Shown here piece after piece: positions 24,282 through 35,135 of a DNA stretch of 64,000 bases. The position numbers were made by a program, and so were the translations under genes. Location: assembly GCA_003693705.1 (NCBI GenBank), contig RBZT01000727.1, forward strand, positions 1-64,000. The letters run 5' to 3'. Under the pieces are notes generated by a model. The model was not told the origin of the DNA. It saw nothing but the letters and a program-made list of their open reading frames with translations, and did no database searches. Each line of letters begins with the position of its first letter. Within the stretch, counting starts at the first letter, position 1. The stretch is from Polymyxa betae (lineage: Eukaryota > Endomyxa > Phytomyxea > Plasmodiophorida > Plasmodiophoridae).

Positions 24282-24446
24282 TTAAATTACTATTTTATCA
24301 AGTTGTCCAGTTTTTCTTAAATGTTTCATTGTTTTTTTTTGTTTATAAATTCCCGCTTTTCTTACTACTTTTCCACATTCACACGACACTTCTCTATTAT
24401 TGTATATTTTCATATAATTATTAATATAATCTTTTTTGCTTGTCAT
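24282..24446 (-). CDS. Small Cys/His (zinc-finger-like) protein, 54 aa
   Basis: ATG at 24446 to TAA at 24282. The protein begins MTSKKDYINNYMKIYNN and has a CECGKVV motif at residues 22-28, with KTMKH ending at His42. Small proteins with a short Lys/Asn/Tyr-rich head, a CxCG motif and a KxxKH end are common in giant viruses and virophage-like elements. One of the usual histidines seems replaced here. It lies about 50 bp upstream of the primase start on the same strand and shares its AT-rich composition, so it belongs to the same insert. The function is unknown. Confidence 0.5.
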   Translation of the reverse strand: MTSKKDYINNYMKIYNNREVSCECGKVVRKAGIYKQKKTMKHLRKTGQLDKIVI

Positions 24447-24491
24447 TATTTTTTAAATATGTTTTTAGTTTTAAATATATTGTTTATGATT

Positions 24492-24662
24492 TTATGAATA
24501 CTTAATAATACCCTTTACATGATTTCTGATATTTTCAGCTGGGACTCCTATTGTCCTAATATTACCACTTTTAAATTCATGCCGAATACCGATATATTCT
24601 TTATCATTCTCATTAAATTTCCAGAAATAAATACAATTGAATACTGAACTATCTGCGAACAT
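24492..24662 (-). CDS. Small ORF of the AT-rich insert, 56 aa
   Basis: ATG at 24662 to TAA at 24492. It reads MFADSSVFNCIYFWKFNEND and then a basic C-terminal half (EFKSGNIRTIGVPAENIR). It has the same strand, composition and spacing as the small Cys/His ORF and primase below it. No family is recognised. A hairpin lies just upstream at 24693-24745. Confidence 0.4.
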   Translation of the reverse strand: MFADSSVFNCIYFWKFNENDKEYIGIRHEFKSGNIRTIGVPAENIRNHVKGIIKYS

Positions 24663-24692
24663 TAATTTGTAAGATTTTCCATAAGTAAAAGA

Positions 24693-24745
24693 TCTTTTAA
24701 TGTGTCATTTTTGAAAATGATTTCTAAAAATGACACGTTAAAAGA
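24693..24745. terminator. 20-bp AT-rich hairpin in the viral-type insert
   Basis: Arms TCTTTTAATGTGTCATTTTT (24693-24712) and AAAAATGACACGTTAAAAGA (24726-24745) pair with a single mismatch around a 13-nt loop. A third half-copy (AACGTGTCATTT) lies at about 24752. In mimiviruses such palindromes mark transcript 3' ends, so this may end a transcript of an ORF to its right or be a repeat end. The role is inferred. Confidence 0.5.
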
Positions 24746-24779
24746 CCCTATAACGTGTCATTTGTGGATATTTTTTCAT

Positions 24780-27662
24780 TAATGACATTCTGGTATTCAA
24801 CAAATATCTGCGTCAGAACTTGATTTTTCTGGACGAAGATCGGGCTGAAAAACGACAAAATACTTTTCGGGTCCGGTTGCTGAAGCGATTCAAACATGAC
24901 TCATCAAAGAATGGACCCAGGCTAATATCATGATCACCTATAGAACGTAGATCAGGCTCATCCTCTCTTAGAAGTTGATTGCTGAGTCCATTGAAAAAAG
25001 TCGCGCTCATCACTGTTGAAAATGCGTCAGAATCAGCTCGGCAATAAAATCATCAAATGAACCACGAGAAGTGATTCATGCTTTATCGCAACAAATTTCA
25101 GAGAGGAAATAAAAAAATCTGATCACGCTGAAATGATCACATTTATTACGACTGCCTTCTATTATAGAAACTTCATCATGATTAACCGACGTGCTAACAC
25201 ATACAAGATAAACGGCATCGGCAAGATTGACGTTGGACGACGCTACAGCTGTTGAAGATCATGTCGTTCCGGCCCTTTTCACAATCCGGATCACTGAGCG
25301 TCTGGCATGCCTCCTGAATCAGCTGAAATCGCTGTTCGGCAACCTTTTTTTAGATACAGATTTCTTATCGGGATGGCATTGCAGAGCATGGACTTGTAGC
25401 GGAGTGCAGTCCCTAGCAACGTCAACGATTTTGTAAAGCAGATTTTCAATTGGAATATCCAATAGTCCGCCAAGAAGAAAAAATGGCACAGAACCCGCCA
25501 TATAAGTCCGTTTTCTCTATGATTCTTAATCAGTGATCTTCGCTTACATAATGAACAGTGTGAAATTGCACAGCATTTCCCAATCACTTAATGTCAGTGC
25601 AATAAGAGATCAGTAAAGCAGTTTGATGGAATCATGCAGCTTAAATCAAATATAAAGTATTTAGTACTCCTTTTTATCGATATTTTTGAACTGATCAAAG
25701 CAAGATTCGGACGCAGCCTAAATCTGCAGATCAATAGGCTCTTTGTACTGATAGTAAAGCTCGGCTCTGCGATCACGTTGGTTACTTGACAATCGAAATG
25801 TATTTTTCAGCATGGATGGTCACAAGGACAAGAATCCCGGCCCGGTCATAGCTCGATTTTGCCTTTATCTTTGCTTGATGCCGTGATTCAATCTAATTCT
25901 TAAGCAGGTCCAAATGGTGTGGTTTCTATGAAGTTGTCTTCAACAATATGGAGGTTTGTATAATTGTTCACAGCAATCATAACATGTTGCCTTTGCAAAG
26001 TTCGCATTCACACATTTTGCAATGTTTTCACTAAATTCAAGGCAAACGCTGCAATTGCTGAAGTTGCATTTTACACAATTCGCAATATTCGATGCATTCG
26101 TGCAGCTGAATACACTCGGTACTCATTTGTTACAGTTTTCACGTAATGTCATTGTTTGAGAATCCAAATTGCGTCAAAAAATTTGATTATCTTGACAAAC
26201 CAGTACCCAAGTTTTCTCATGATCCAAGAGCCTTCTCGCAATGTTTTTCGAGGATCAGGGCATAGTAGTCCATGACAATTTCAATGGACTCAACGTGCTC
26301 AATCAGCACTCCCAAGTCCTTCTTCTGGAAATTTCATTGACATTTTTAGTTTTGGAATCGCAAACAATGAAACACATCGGAAACATTCGCAGTATTCAAA
26401 TCTCTGATACGCGTTTCATTCGAAGCAAATACGTTGCTATTAACTGCGAACAAATGCCCATCAGGCCCATCAATCCCCCGTAAATGTCATCGTGTGGCTG
26501 CGTTGAATTGGACATCGCTTCGGTTGCTAAAATACCCACGATTTGAAGAGTCTATTCCAAACACATTCTCTCTACCGACTAGTATGTAGAGAGAATGTGT
26601 TTGAACTGTAAATGTCGGTAAAAGTCTTCGGTTAACAACTAGAAGATACCCGCTGTGTTTTTGGTTTCTTGTCTGGACACGACGTGTGCAGTATCATTGT
26701 GATGATTGGACGTTTGGACAAATTTCAAAGGCTGATTGAAATCTCTCATTTGATCTAACACAAATTGTTCCCGATGCTTTACAGAATTCATGACGAATTT
26801 AGACACATAAGGGGAAGTGCGATATTCGAAGTCGGGAGATCTTTGCTTAATGATGTTCTAAATAGTAGTTTATCGGCCTTATTGGTTTCTCACCATGTGT
26901 GGTTCCCAATGCGAACTGAATGTGTTGATTTTTAGCTACATTTTGTGCAATGTGAAAATTCCAGAAGTGTCCATGGACAATCTATTAGTTGCGCCTGTAT
27001 TGAGTTGAACAATGTTGAAAAGGCAACAATGACAGAGCTGGCTCCTCGGATATTTGTAGATTTCAAATCGATCGAGTCCCACCGGAAATATTTGCTGCTG
27101 TATAGATATTGTACTTAAAGCAAATCGACTTCTATCGGCCTTGTTCGTTTCGAGTGCTGCTGAAAGCAAGTGTGGCTATGAGTCCCGAATGTCACGTCTT
27201 TAATGCAGAGATGCTTGCTCGTAAAGATTTCTTAGTGTTGCCCTTCCCATATTGGCAAGATTTGCTGCCTCAGTATCAATTTTATTTTCAAGAATGGATC
27301 TATCAACATAAGGTGTTCGTTTTTATGGGTTTCACATTCACTGCTGTGTTTCCATAGGCGTTGTTTGATCAAAAATTTCTAAAAAACAACAATTGCAGGA
27401 AAAGGTTTTTTCGAAGAAGCCGAAAAAAAGGCACCCCGAGAAATCAGAGCAAAATCGTGCGGAAAGCTTTATGTGCAAAGGCCAGTGAATGAAAATCGAA
27501 AGCGAAGTTGTGGACGATTATCAGGCAGGATTTCAACCGGCTGTATTCAAATCTGCTACAATGGGCTAAACGACTTTTAGTCGTCAAATTCGAATTCATC
27601 TCCACGATTAAAATTGAATTTGTTCCCGATTATACTATACCAAAAGCGTAGCGATTGTAATC
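24780..27662. other. Long stretch without a confident gene
   Basis: Base composition returns to that of the host at about 24780. Several 60-100-codon frames occur (for example 24813-25013 minus, 25291-25587 minus, 26241-26483 plus, 27109-27357 plus), but none shows a recognisable domain or clear splice pattern. One strong hairpin lies at 26558-26603. The rest looks like old, decayed sequence. Confidence 0.4.
26558..26603. repeat. Perfect 18-bp hairpin, 10-nt loop
   Basis: CAAACACATTCTCTCTAC (26558-26575) and GTAGAGAGAATGTGTTTG (26586-26603) are exact reverse complements. It stands alone in non-coding DNA. It could be a tiny foldback element or an RNA hairpin. Confidence 0.8.
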
Positions 27663-28013
27663 ATGGCCGAACAATACTCACCAAGATGTGACGCCCTGGG
27701 TTCCATTAACAACCCCATCGATCTGGACAATGTCCCGTATATAGATACGGCTATCCCCGCCGACCGCGACAACCGACGACAGCATGGTAGAGCTATGGAA
27801 AAAATGGATAATGAAGGGAAATTGAGAATATTAGATCGGCAGTTCACCATCGAACTCGACGTTCTCATCACCATTCCATGCGCATGCCGAGTCACGAGCA
27901 ATATCGAATTCAGAAATGTAATAAATAGAGTCGAATCTCTCTCAGCTGGTGTGCAAGTTGTCGAATACAATGCAGAACGCCAATCGTTTCAGGATCACCC
28001 AAACCCTAGCTAG
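27663..28013 (+). CDS. Hypothetical protein, 116 aa
   Basis: Complete frame from ATG at 27663 to TAG. The sequence starts MAEQYSPRCDALGSINNPID and has a mixed, non-repetitive composition with a hydrophobic-polar alternation in the second half (FTIELDVLITIPCACR). No signal peptide, membrane segment or known motif. It ends 340 bp before the tRNA gene. It could be a single-exon gene or one exon of a larger gene; coding is supported only by length and composition. Confidence 0.4.
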   Translation: MAEQYSPRCDALGSINNPIDLDNVPYIDTAIPADRDNRRQHGRAMEKMDNEGKLRILDRQFTIELDVLITIPCACRVTSNIEFRNVINRVESLSAGVQVVEYNAERQSFQDHPNPS

Positions 28014-28338
28014 AACGCAAATAACATCCTTCCAACAAAAGTTTTGAATATCAGTCTCGAAAGACTTCACATAAAGCTATTATACCATTTGATATAAATA
28101 TGTATCAAATTTGTTCAAACAGAAGCACTATGATTCGTCGTCTTCAATAAAAAATCCCAGTTCCTCATAATCACAAACAGAGAAATCTCACATTTAAAAG
28201 GGAGATTTTGCAGCGGTGCTTGATGGTAGCTAAGCCGTAATGCCCAATCTTCGGCAGCAGACGAATACGAGTTGATAAAATGATTTGTGACTGTGTCACT
28301 TCAGAGCTCCGAGCCTGGTTGGCAGCCGTCGGATGCCG
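28014..28338. other. Intergenic, no gene
   Basis: AT-rich spacer between the 116-aa ORF and the tRNA gene. Nothing recognisable. Confidence 0.5.
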
Positions 28339-28346
28339 AAAAAAAA
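28339..28346 (-). terminator. Pol III T-run after tRNA-Tyr
   Basis: Eight consecutive A on the plus strand give T8 on the transcript strand, three bases past the 3' end of the tRNA. This is the standard RNA polymerase III stop. Confidence 0.8.
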
Positions 28347-28349
28347 GAA

Positions 28350-28433
28350 TCCCCCCTACCCGGGTCGAACGGGTGACCTGAGCATTACAGTTATATCTAC
28401 AGTGCCCCGCTCTTCCAACTGAGCTAAGAAGGG
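28350..28433 (-). tRNA. tRNA-Tyr (anticodon GUA) with an 11-nt intron
   Basis: All arms pair on the minus strand. The acceptor CCCTTCT pairs with AGGGGGG, with discriminator A at 28350 and two G-U pairs. The D arm is GCTC/GAGC. The anticodon stem GGGCA/TGCTC closes a CTGTAGA loop with GTA as anticodon. The T stem is ACCCG/CGGGT with a TTCGACC loop. An 11-nt insert (ATATAACTGTA) lies after the base 3' to the anticodon, the usual place for nuclear tRNA introns. Total 84 nt: 73 plus 11. No CCA is encoded. Confidence 0.92.
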
Positions 28434-29755
28434 ATCTTGCTGCCATCGTATTCGACTGACAAATTGCACTGTGATCACGTTCAAAAAGGTGAATGGATTA
28501 CCTGCCGTTTTGAATGATGGCAGTGCTTCCGGTTGTATGAGGGTGAGTCAAATTATTGATACCTCGAGACCTATTTTTCGATCAAGCCTAAAATCTGTTC
28601 ATTTTGTCAAGCTTCATCGATTTCATTCACGCTTCTGATCGCTCGAGTATCCTTGTCGTGGGTCCCTTGTCGATATATTAAGCCTGTAAATCGGCAAACT
28701 GAGCAATTGGGTAGGACTCCGGTTGGCATTGATGGAAAGAATTTCAAAAGCGAATCATGAACAATATCGAGCTGTATTGCTGGTACTTTTGACATATCTT
28801 ATTGTCAACGATCTCAAGTGCTATTGGCATTTCACAATAAGATGGTTACGCCTTTTGGGTTCATGAGGCGGGTCATGGACATTGGCCAGCGATCAAGATA
28901 TTTTTGTTGAAGACAAATGATAGCATCACTCAAGACTGACCTGACCTCAACATCGTTAATTCAAGAGGGCGATTGCGGATCGCTGCTCAGCTCGACATCA
29001 CTGTCGCTCTTTGCTAAGAAAAACTGTCTTGTAATTACGTTATTGGCGGGTTTTCATACTAACGAGCGTAAATTGGGCCTAAGCCAAGAGTTTTTTGAAA
29101 ATTGCATTCTGATAAAACTCTTGGAATTAGTATTGTCAATTATGTCGACATTTCTGTCAAAGCCATCCACTCCGTGTTGGCATCGAGGCCAGCCCTGGTC
29201 ATCTCTTTCGTGTCTTATTCACCTGAGACTCACTTTCTCTTTCATTCTGGTTCTTGCGTCATCAGTTCTGAATAGCGATCTTGTTCGGCGGTATCCACTC
29301 GACCCTTAATCATAACTGGGGTGTGTTCGTGGTGTGTACACAGTCCACACAGAAATCATCTCATGATACATACCTCAAAAAATTGCGCAGTTGTGGAAAT
29401 CATGATACCCATAAATTGCGCAATGGGTGGAAATCATGAAAATCATAAATTGCGCTGTGGTGGAAAACCTGAAACCTGGTCACTAAAAATTTGCGCCATT
29501 AAAACGGCGCGATGATCGAAAATTATGCATTGTTTTGCTCAGAAGCCCTCAAAGAATGAGAGACGCAAATAAATAGTGCGCAGTGATTGGGCTCAATGTC
29601 ACAGTAAAATACGATCGACTACTGTAGATAGGTAACGTGGGTAACCCGAGGCGAGATTATGTCAGTTTGGCCTTGCGCATTTGTCTTGCATCCATCGAAT
29701 CTAGCCTTGACTAACAGAGGCAATACAAAACTGCGCAGTCATTGAGAATCATGTA
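28434..29755. other. No confident gene; short tandem repeat
   Basis: Frames at 28607-28795 (minus) and 28917-29309 (plus) have no recognisable content. A 33-34-bp tandem repeat lies at 29381-29475. Confidence 0.4.
29381..29475. repeat. Three copies of a 33-34-bp repeat
   Basis: AATTGCGC starts at 29381, 29414 and 29448, each followed by a GTGGAAA segment. Weaker echoes (AATTTGCGCC near 29489) follow. Confidence 0.7.
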
Positions 29756-32690
29756 ATGGCCCACAGGTCCGCGAAGGATCCCGGTGTGTGTGACCCCCCC
29801 GGGAATGGATCAATGATCAATCCCGCCGAATCGCCATCGAGATCTTTGAGTCCACGAAGCTGCCGCTCTCGTCGCGCTGCGGTCATGGTCTCGTTCCTCG
29901 CCACATCCGCCATCGTCGCCATCACCTTCATGGTCGGCCGTGTGGTTCTACGTCCGTCGCAACCTTGGAAACCGCCCAACGATGTTTCTCCGGTCGTACT
30001 GATCCAACCCCAGCCGAGCGACGGGGCCGAGCCTGCGACACCTGCCGTTGATGCCCGAGGCCCATCCGATGCGGCCGCGCCCTTCGACTTCGAGGTGACG
30101 GCGGAAGCTGCGGATTCCATTAGCTCGCCAGTGACTCGCCCTTTTGATAACGAACCAGTCCGTGCTAGCTCCTCGATTGGCGAACAATCATTGAGCGTTG
30201 GTTTGCACTTGGGAGAGGCCGCACGAGATAATGATCTCAGGCCAGATGCGCCGATAGCTCAGATGTTACGGGATGTCTCAGAATCGGAAGCACGCAGCCG
30301 CCTCGATCAGATTCCTTCAAACTCGCCCGAATCAATCTCGGAACACAAAATCGAATCGGATCCCGAACAAAATGCCGAGTCAAATCCGTCCTTAGCCGCC
30401 TCATCTAGTAACGATACTGAATCGTTACACATGGAGGAAGCAGCGAATGAATCGTCCAGCGACTGCATCGATATCCTGGATGATACCAAACTGTCGTTAT
30501 CAGAGAATCATTCAGGCGATACGACGTCTCTGGATTCTGACGCTGATTTGAGCAACTTTCCGTTCTACCCTTCGTTTAAGACTTCGTCGAAGTCGATGGT
30601 CGCCGTCAATGTTGCTTCGAATTCCGTGTTACATACCAAACACAAGGCGGATTGGAATCATCGGAGCGAGCCTGTATTCGCAACCTATCGTTTGTCGTCG
30701 TACCTCCCCACAGCTGACCCATCTTATTTCGAGAATCCTGGTACTACCTATCGAGTCTCATCGATGCCCGTTAAATCCATAGACGACGAGAAACCATGGT
30801 CTGGTCCTTGCGCTGGTGATATCTTCTCACTCGCGATGAATGTTCCTGGACTTCTCGCCAATATCGACCTGAGAGATTCGCCCTTTTCTAACAACGGAAA
30901 TCTTGCGTCGAATTCGGAGGACGACGTAACTGCAATTGAGGATGAATCGGAGTATGGTAATATGCTTGATAGGCTCATATTGAGAATCTGAATCTGTTTT
31001 AGTGCCGCTCAGAGAGTCTACCATCGACGATGTTGTAGATTTGTCTCCGGCGGAAGCCACAGAATCGCTTGGATGTTCTTATCGGTTCGAGGAGTTCGAA
31101 TTTGTCGATCTGGACGATTCCCGGGCTGGCGAATCATCGAATGATTGTGAGAACGTCAATGAAATCGATGCCGAGATGACAGCTCGTACGGATGGTCATT
31201 CTGACGATATTGAGCTATTCAATATATCCGCAAAGGATAATGGGTTTGATGCCCAAGCGCCGATCAGTCCAGAATCGCCTGAAACTTCTGATCAGTTGGA
31301 AGAAATCGAATGTATCGATCGGGAGGATTCCCTTGCTGGCGATTCATCGGATGAATTTGATGCAAAATTGGCAGATCTTACGGAAGTCGGGGACGGTCTT
31401 GAGCTGTCTAATGAATCCACAAACCGAGATGGACTTGATGCCACACTGTCGATGAGTTCTGATTCTACCCACTTGATCACGGACTCTGAACTTAACGTCG
31501 GCGACGCCTCTGATTCTATTCAAGTGGACCCAGAACTCAAGGTCAGCGACGCCTCTGATTCTACGCTAGCAGACCCAGAACTCAAGGTCGGCGACGCTAT
31601 TGACTCTACCCAAACAGACCCAGAACTCGTCGTCGACGACGCTTCTGATTCTACCCAATCGGACCCTGAACTCAACGTCGGCGACGCTACAGATTCCACC
31701 CAAACTGTATGCGATTATGAATCCACCATCAAGGGCTCCCAACCTGTTTCAATCTCTACTTTCGACGAACACCAAGAAGATGTCCTCCAGGGTGACCCCA
31801 TCCCCGAAGCGAACCAATCGATACCATCTCCTAATCATGATACTCAACCAGATGACAGCAATCCTGTGTCCATGTCTACCATGGTGCTAGACGGATTGGA
31901 TTCTTCACACATTGATATGTCTGTCTGTATCCAACAAGCTGAACCAGCAACCGGACTCCCATCCGCTGTCTCTACTCCTAAATCCATCCAAGACTCGATC
32001 TCAGAATCCGCCGCCGAGGAGCCCGACACCCATCATTCGTCAGTTTCTGAGACTGCCGAGGAGCCCGACATCCATCATCATGATTTCTCAGTTTCTGAGT
32101 TTGGGTCAAATGACCACTGCGTTGAGCTGGCAGAAGCTGTTCCCAACCCAGATGCCATTGCTTGGGTCAAGAATCAAGTCAAGAAATGTTTAAGGGAGGT
32201 CGATATCATCGTGAAATTTGGTTTCCCTTCTGATGCTGTCCTTAAGCATGTTAAGACCATCAATAACCTCTATCATTATTGGGCTCCTGTTTATTATGTT
32301 TTCCCGGATATCATCCCGACTCTGAAGACCGTCACGAATTGTTTCTTCCAGGCGTTAGCCAAATTTGAAGAAAAACTAGCGAACGCCGATTCGAAACTAG
32401 ACAAGTTAATTACGTCAGAATTCGTCTCCGAAATGACGAAGGCATCTCGTCGAAACACGATTATTAAGAAATTTTCGTGGTATATAGACTTTCTCAAGGC
32501 GAATCCAGAGCCCAGATATTTCTTCTGGGGTTCGCCTGGCTCTGTTCCTTTTGACGACCTTGTTGAATATCATCCGGGATCAACCAGCGTAGATATTTCC
32601 TTTTCCACAACCAGTTCTCCGGAATTTGAGTTGAAATCCATCAAGTTCCCAGGAAGCCGTTATTTCCAGGATCCCAAATGGATTCTATGA
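29756..32690 (+). CDS. Membrane-anchored acidic protein, FSWY/FPG family member A, 962 aa, one 46-nt intron
   Basis: Exons 29756-30956 and 31003-32690 join in frame across a GT-AG intron (GTAATATG...TTTTAG) and give 962 codons plus stop. The N terminus is basic (SRSCRSRR), followed by one membrane segment at residues 44-62 (VSFLATSAIVAITFMVG), which suggests a type II protein with the large part outside the cytoplasm. The middle is a long Ser/Asp/Glu-rich region with five 15-residue repeats of the form DPELKVGDASDSTQ. The C-terminal 190 residues are conserved with members B and C: a helical part (YHYWAPVYYVFPD, FFQALAKFEEKL), then KKFSWYIDFL, YFFWGSPGS and ELKSIKFPGSRYF. No known family is recognised; secreted or surface function is inferred from topology. 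The three copies lie on one strand within 10 kb, as tandem duplicates do. Confidence 0.75.
31482..31706 (+). repeat. Five in-frame 45-bp repeats inside gene A
   Basis: Each unit encodes 15 residues close to DPEL-x-V-x-DA-x-DSTQ-x. The units differ by 1-4 residues. Repeat number may vary between strains. Confidence 0.85.
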
Positions 32691-33798
32691 TCTGCATCTA
32701 TTCCTATCCCAGACCAAAATATCGATTAAATCTTTTGAATACACTTCTAATTGTTATCGATCGCTTGCTTTACCTATTGTGAAGTTGACCACCACCGTTG
32801 AAATTTTCGTTCATCCTGTTAGGCTGGCTTGTGATTAAATTTTTGTTAGTTTTCTGGATGGTGACTTCTGATGGGCAGTCCCATTACCCCATACTACAGG
32901 CGATGCTCTTTAATCTCCATCATCGTGCAAAAGAAATGTAAGGCATAGGGCCGATAGGCTTTATCGTGCGGCGACGATGCCATGAAGCCCGGCGACAGAT
33001 CGTCGACCTGATTTGTGTCTTGACGCCATGTTCAAGGTTTGCATATTGTCAGCAGTAGGATTGCCGACAGAATCGCCGCTGTTTGTGTGAGATCGACTTT
33101 TCCTGAGTACAATTTGATGAAGGAGATCGTAGTGAGATTCGAACATTGCTGAGATGCAGGCGATTATTAACAACGTGGGTGAACAACCCGAACCAGATCC
33201 TCCCTCCAAAATAAATCTAAACATTTTATTTCACTTAATGCAACGAGGAGGGAGTCCGAAATAAATGTCAACATCTTATGCATCCCCTAAGGTTTATTCT
33301 CGTTGCTGGAAGCCGAGATTCTCGAGCAGAAAGCAGCTCCCAGGTTCGCTTATTTTTGAGGGATAGCTCAGCTGTCGAGATGATCACCCCAAGTGGGCCC
33401 AGCCTCTGCAGCAACCCCCTTTGACCCCATCGTTTTACCCCGTAGTGGCCTCTGGTCTCACGAACGACTGCTACGGTAGAAAGACGGCCCCATTTGACCC
33501 CATCGTTGTACCCTAGGACCCCAGGCCCCAGCTCTTTTCTGTGACTCCCCCTCAATCTTCATTCTTCAACAGTCAACAATGTTGATCGTGGGTGTAGACT
33601 ACTGAGCTGGCTGCTGACTGATTACTGATCAGAGCGGGTGGTGGCCTCTGGTCTCTCTAGCTACTGCTAGAAAGGCGGGCCCAGGCCCGTCAATATCTTC
33701 CTATGATGCAGCTGCCTGTGATTGCGTGGATCTTCTCAATCACAATTTCAATCGTCCACCCGATTTTGGATCTGCACAAATAACAGCGACGACTTTTA
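32691..33798. other. Intergenic spacer with a duplicated 50-bp segment
   Basis: No gene recognised. GTGGCCTCTGGTCTC with following TGCTA...GTAGAAAG-like sequence occurs at about 33445-33490 and 33641-33685, and TTTGACCCCATCGTT occurs at 33420 and 33493. Confidence 0.5.
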
Positions 33799-35135
33799 AT
33801 GTTCGATGATTCATCATCAAGCGATATATCCAGACAGCGAGGTTTGACATCATTACGAAGACGTACCGGTTCCAATGTTTGGATTATTTTAATCGTCGTC
33901 GACTTCGCCATTGCTCTATGTGTCGGATTGTATATTTTCTACCCGAAAACTGTAATGCAAAAGGATTCTGGTCGAGCTGACTCAAACGCATTGGAGCTCT
34001 CTCCTGACCTTAAAGGATCCTCTCATCAAAACGATACCTCAGATAAAGCTCAGCCTCTATATCAGCGTAGCTTTTATAGAAATATATCTGCAAATCTATC
34101 GACTTTTATCGAATGTCTCAACGATAGAATGCCGCCCGAAAACCTCAGTTTGAGCCAAACGCTCATCAATATCGATTCCGAGGTGCACCTATCTGAACAA
34201 ACACCCGAAATTAATTCCAAAAATCTATCGACTTCTATCGAAAATCTCAACAATAGTCGCCCGAAAACTTTACTTTGAGCCAAGCGCTCATCGATATCGA
34301 TTTCGAGGTGCTCCTATCTGAACCATCACCCGAACACAACCTCACAGATAAGTCTGAGATAGCTCTGCCGCTGCCAACCGCAGCGAACAGCAGCTGCCAG
34401 CTATCATCTAACGATAGCGACAATGCATCGCTGCCCTTCAATGATCCGATCAGCGATATGCAACCGTGGATAGATAACAGCAGCGGGAAAGAGCCTGAAC
34501 CCGCTGAGCCTGTTGCTGAAAACAACGCCGCCTCGAAGCCATCGGATCAGCTGGAGTCGCCGATCTCCAAGGAGGATCTGCTCGCTACACTTCAGCAGCA
34601 GCTCGAACAATGTAAAGCTCAAGCTATGCTGCTGAGACGAACGTTTACCGAGGCGAATCTCAGACAGCATCTGAACTGTGTGGAAGAGTTTGTCCAGCAA
34701 TGGGCCCCGAATTACTGCATTTATCCTGAGCTCGCTGCGAAATTCAAAGACGTCGGTGACCGGTTCTTCTCATCGTTGGCAACGTTCTATATCAAGCTGG
34801 GAAAAGCCACTCTCGATCTGCAATCCATCAAATCCAATAACCCGCGGTTTTCGAGGCATTTCACACTCGGTCCGAGCAAGAAACAATCTCTCATTAACAC
34901 GTTTTCGTGGTATCGAGATTTCCTAAGAACAAATCAGCGATATCTATTTTGGGGATCATCCAAGCAGTACATCTTCCAAGATGATAATCTCCAAGTTCTA
35001 TCTATTCCATTTCCATGCAATATCACGAGCTGTACCAGTAAACGTGCCTTCAGCAGTCTATGTCGGACGAGTCCTCAATTCCAGCTGAACTCGGTGGGAT
35101 TTCCAGGCCAGAGTATCTTCCTCGACGACGTTTAG
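33799..35135 (+). pseudogene. FSWY/FPG family member B, frameshifted
   Basis: ATG at 33799 leads to a basic head (RQRGLTSLRRRTG), then a membrane segment (VWIILIVVDFAIALCVGLYI) at residues 27-46. Two 43-residue internal repeats follow. The second (34222-34346) is 4 bp shorter than the first (34093-34221), and this shifts the frame at about 34255-34260; the downstream frame then runs open to 35135. The C-terminal region keeps every family landmark: FTEANLRQHLNCVEEF, DRFFSSLATFYIKL, NTFSWYRDFL, YLFWGSSKQ and SVGFPGQSIF. Nothing else is broken, so the damage is recent, or the 4 bp are an assembly error, or a small unrecognised intron repairs the frame. It sits between members A and C on the same strand. 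Confidence 0.65.
34093..34346 (+). repeat. Two-copy internal repeat in member B (129 and 125 bp)
   Basis: Both copies begin AATCTATCGACTT and contain CCCGAAAAC and TTGAGCCAA. Copy 2 has T where copy 1 has AATGC, a net loss of 4 bp that shifts the frame. Confidence 0.85.

Noticed and set aside
28171-28446. 91-codon minus-strand ORF across 28171-28446
   Set aside because: It overlaps the well-supported tRNA-Tyr gene and has no recognisable content.
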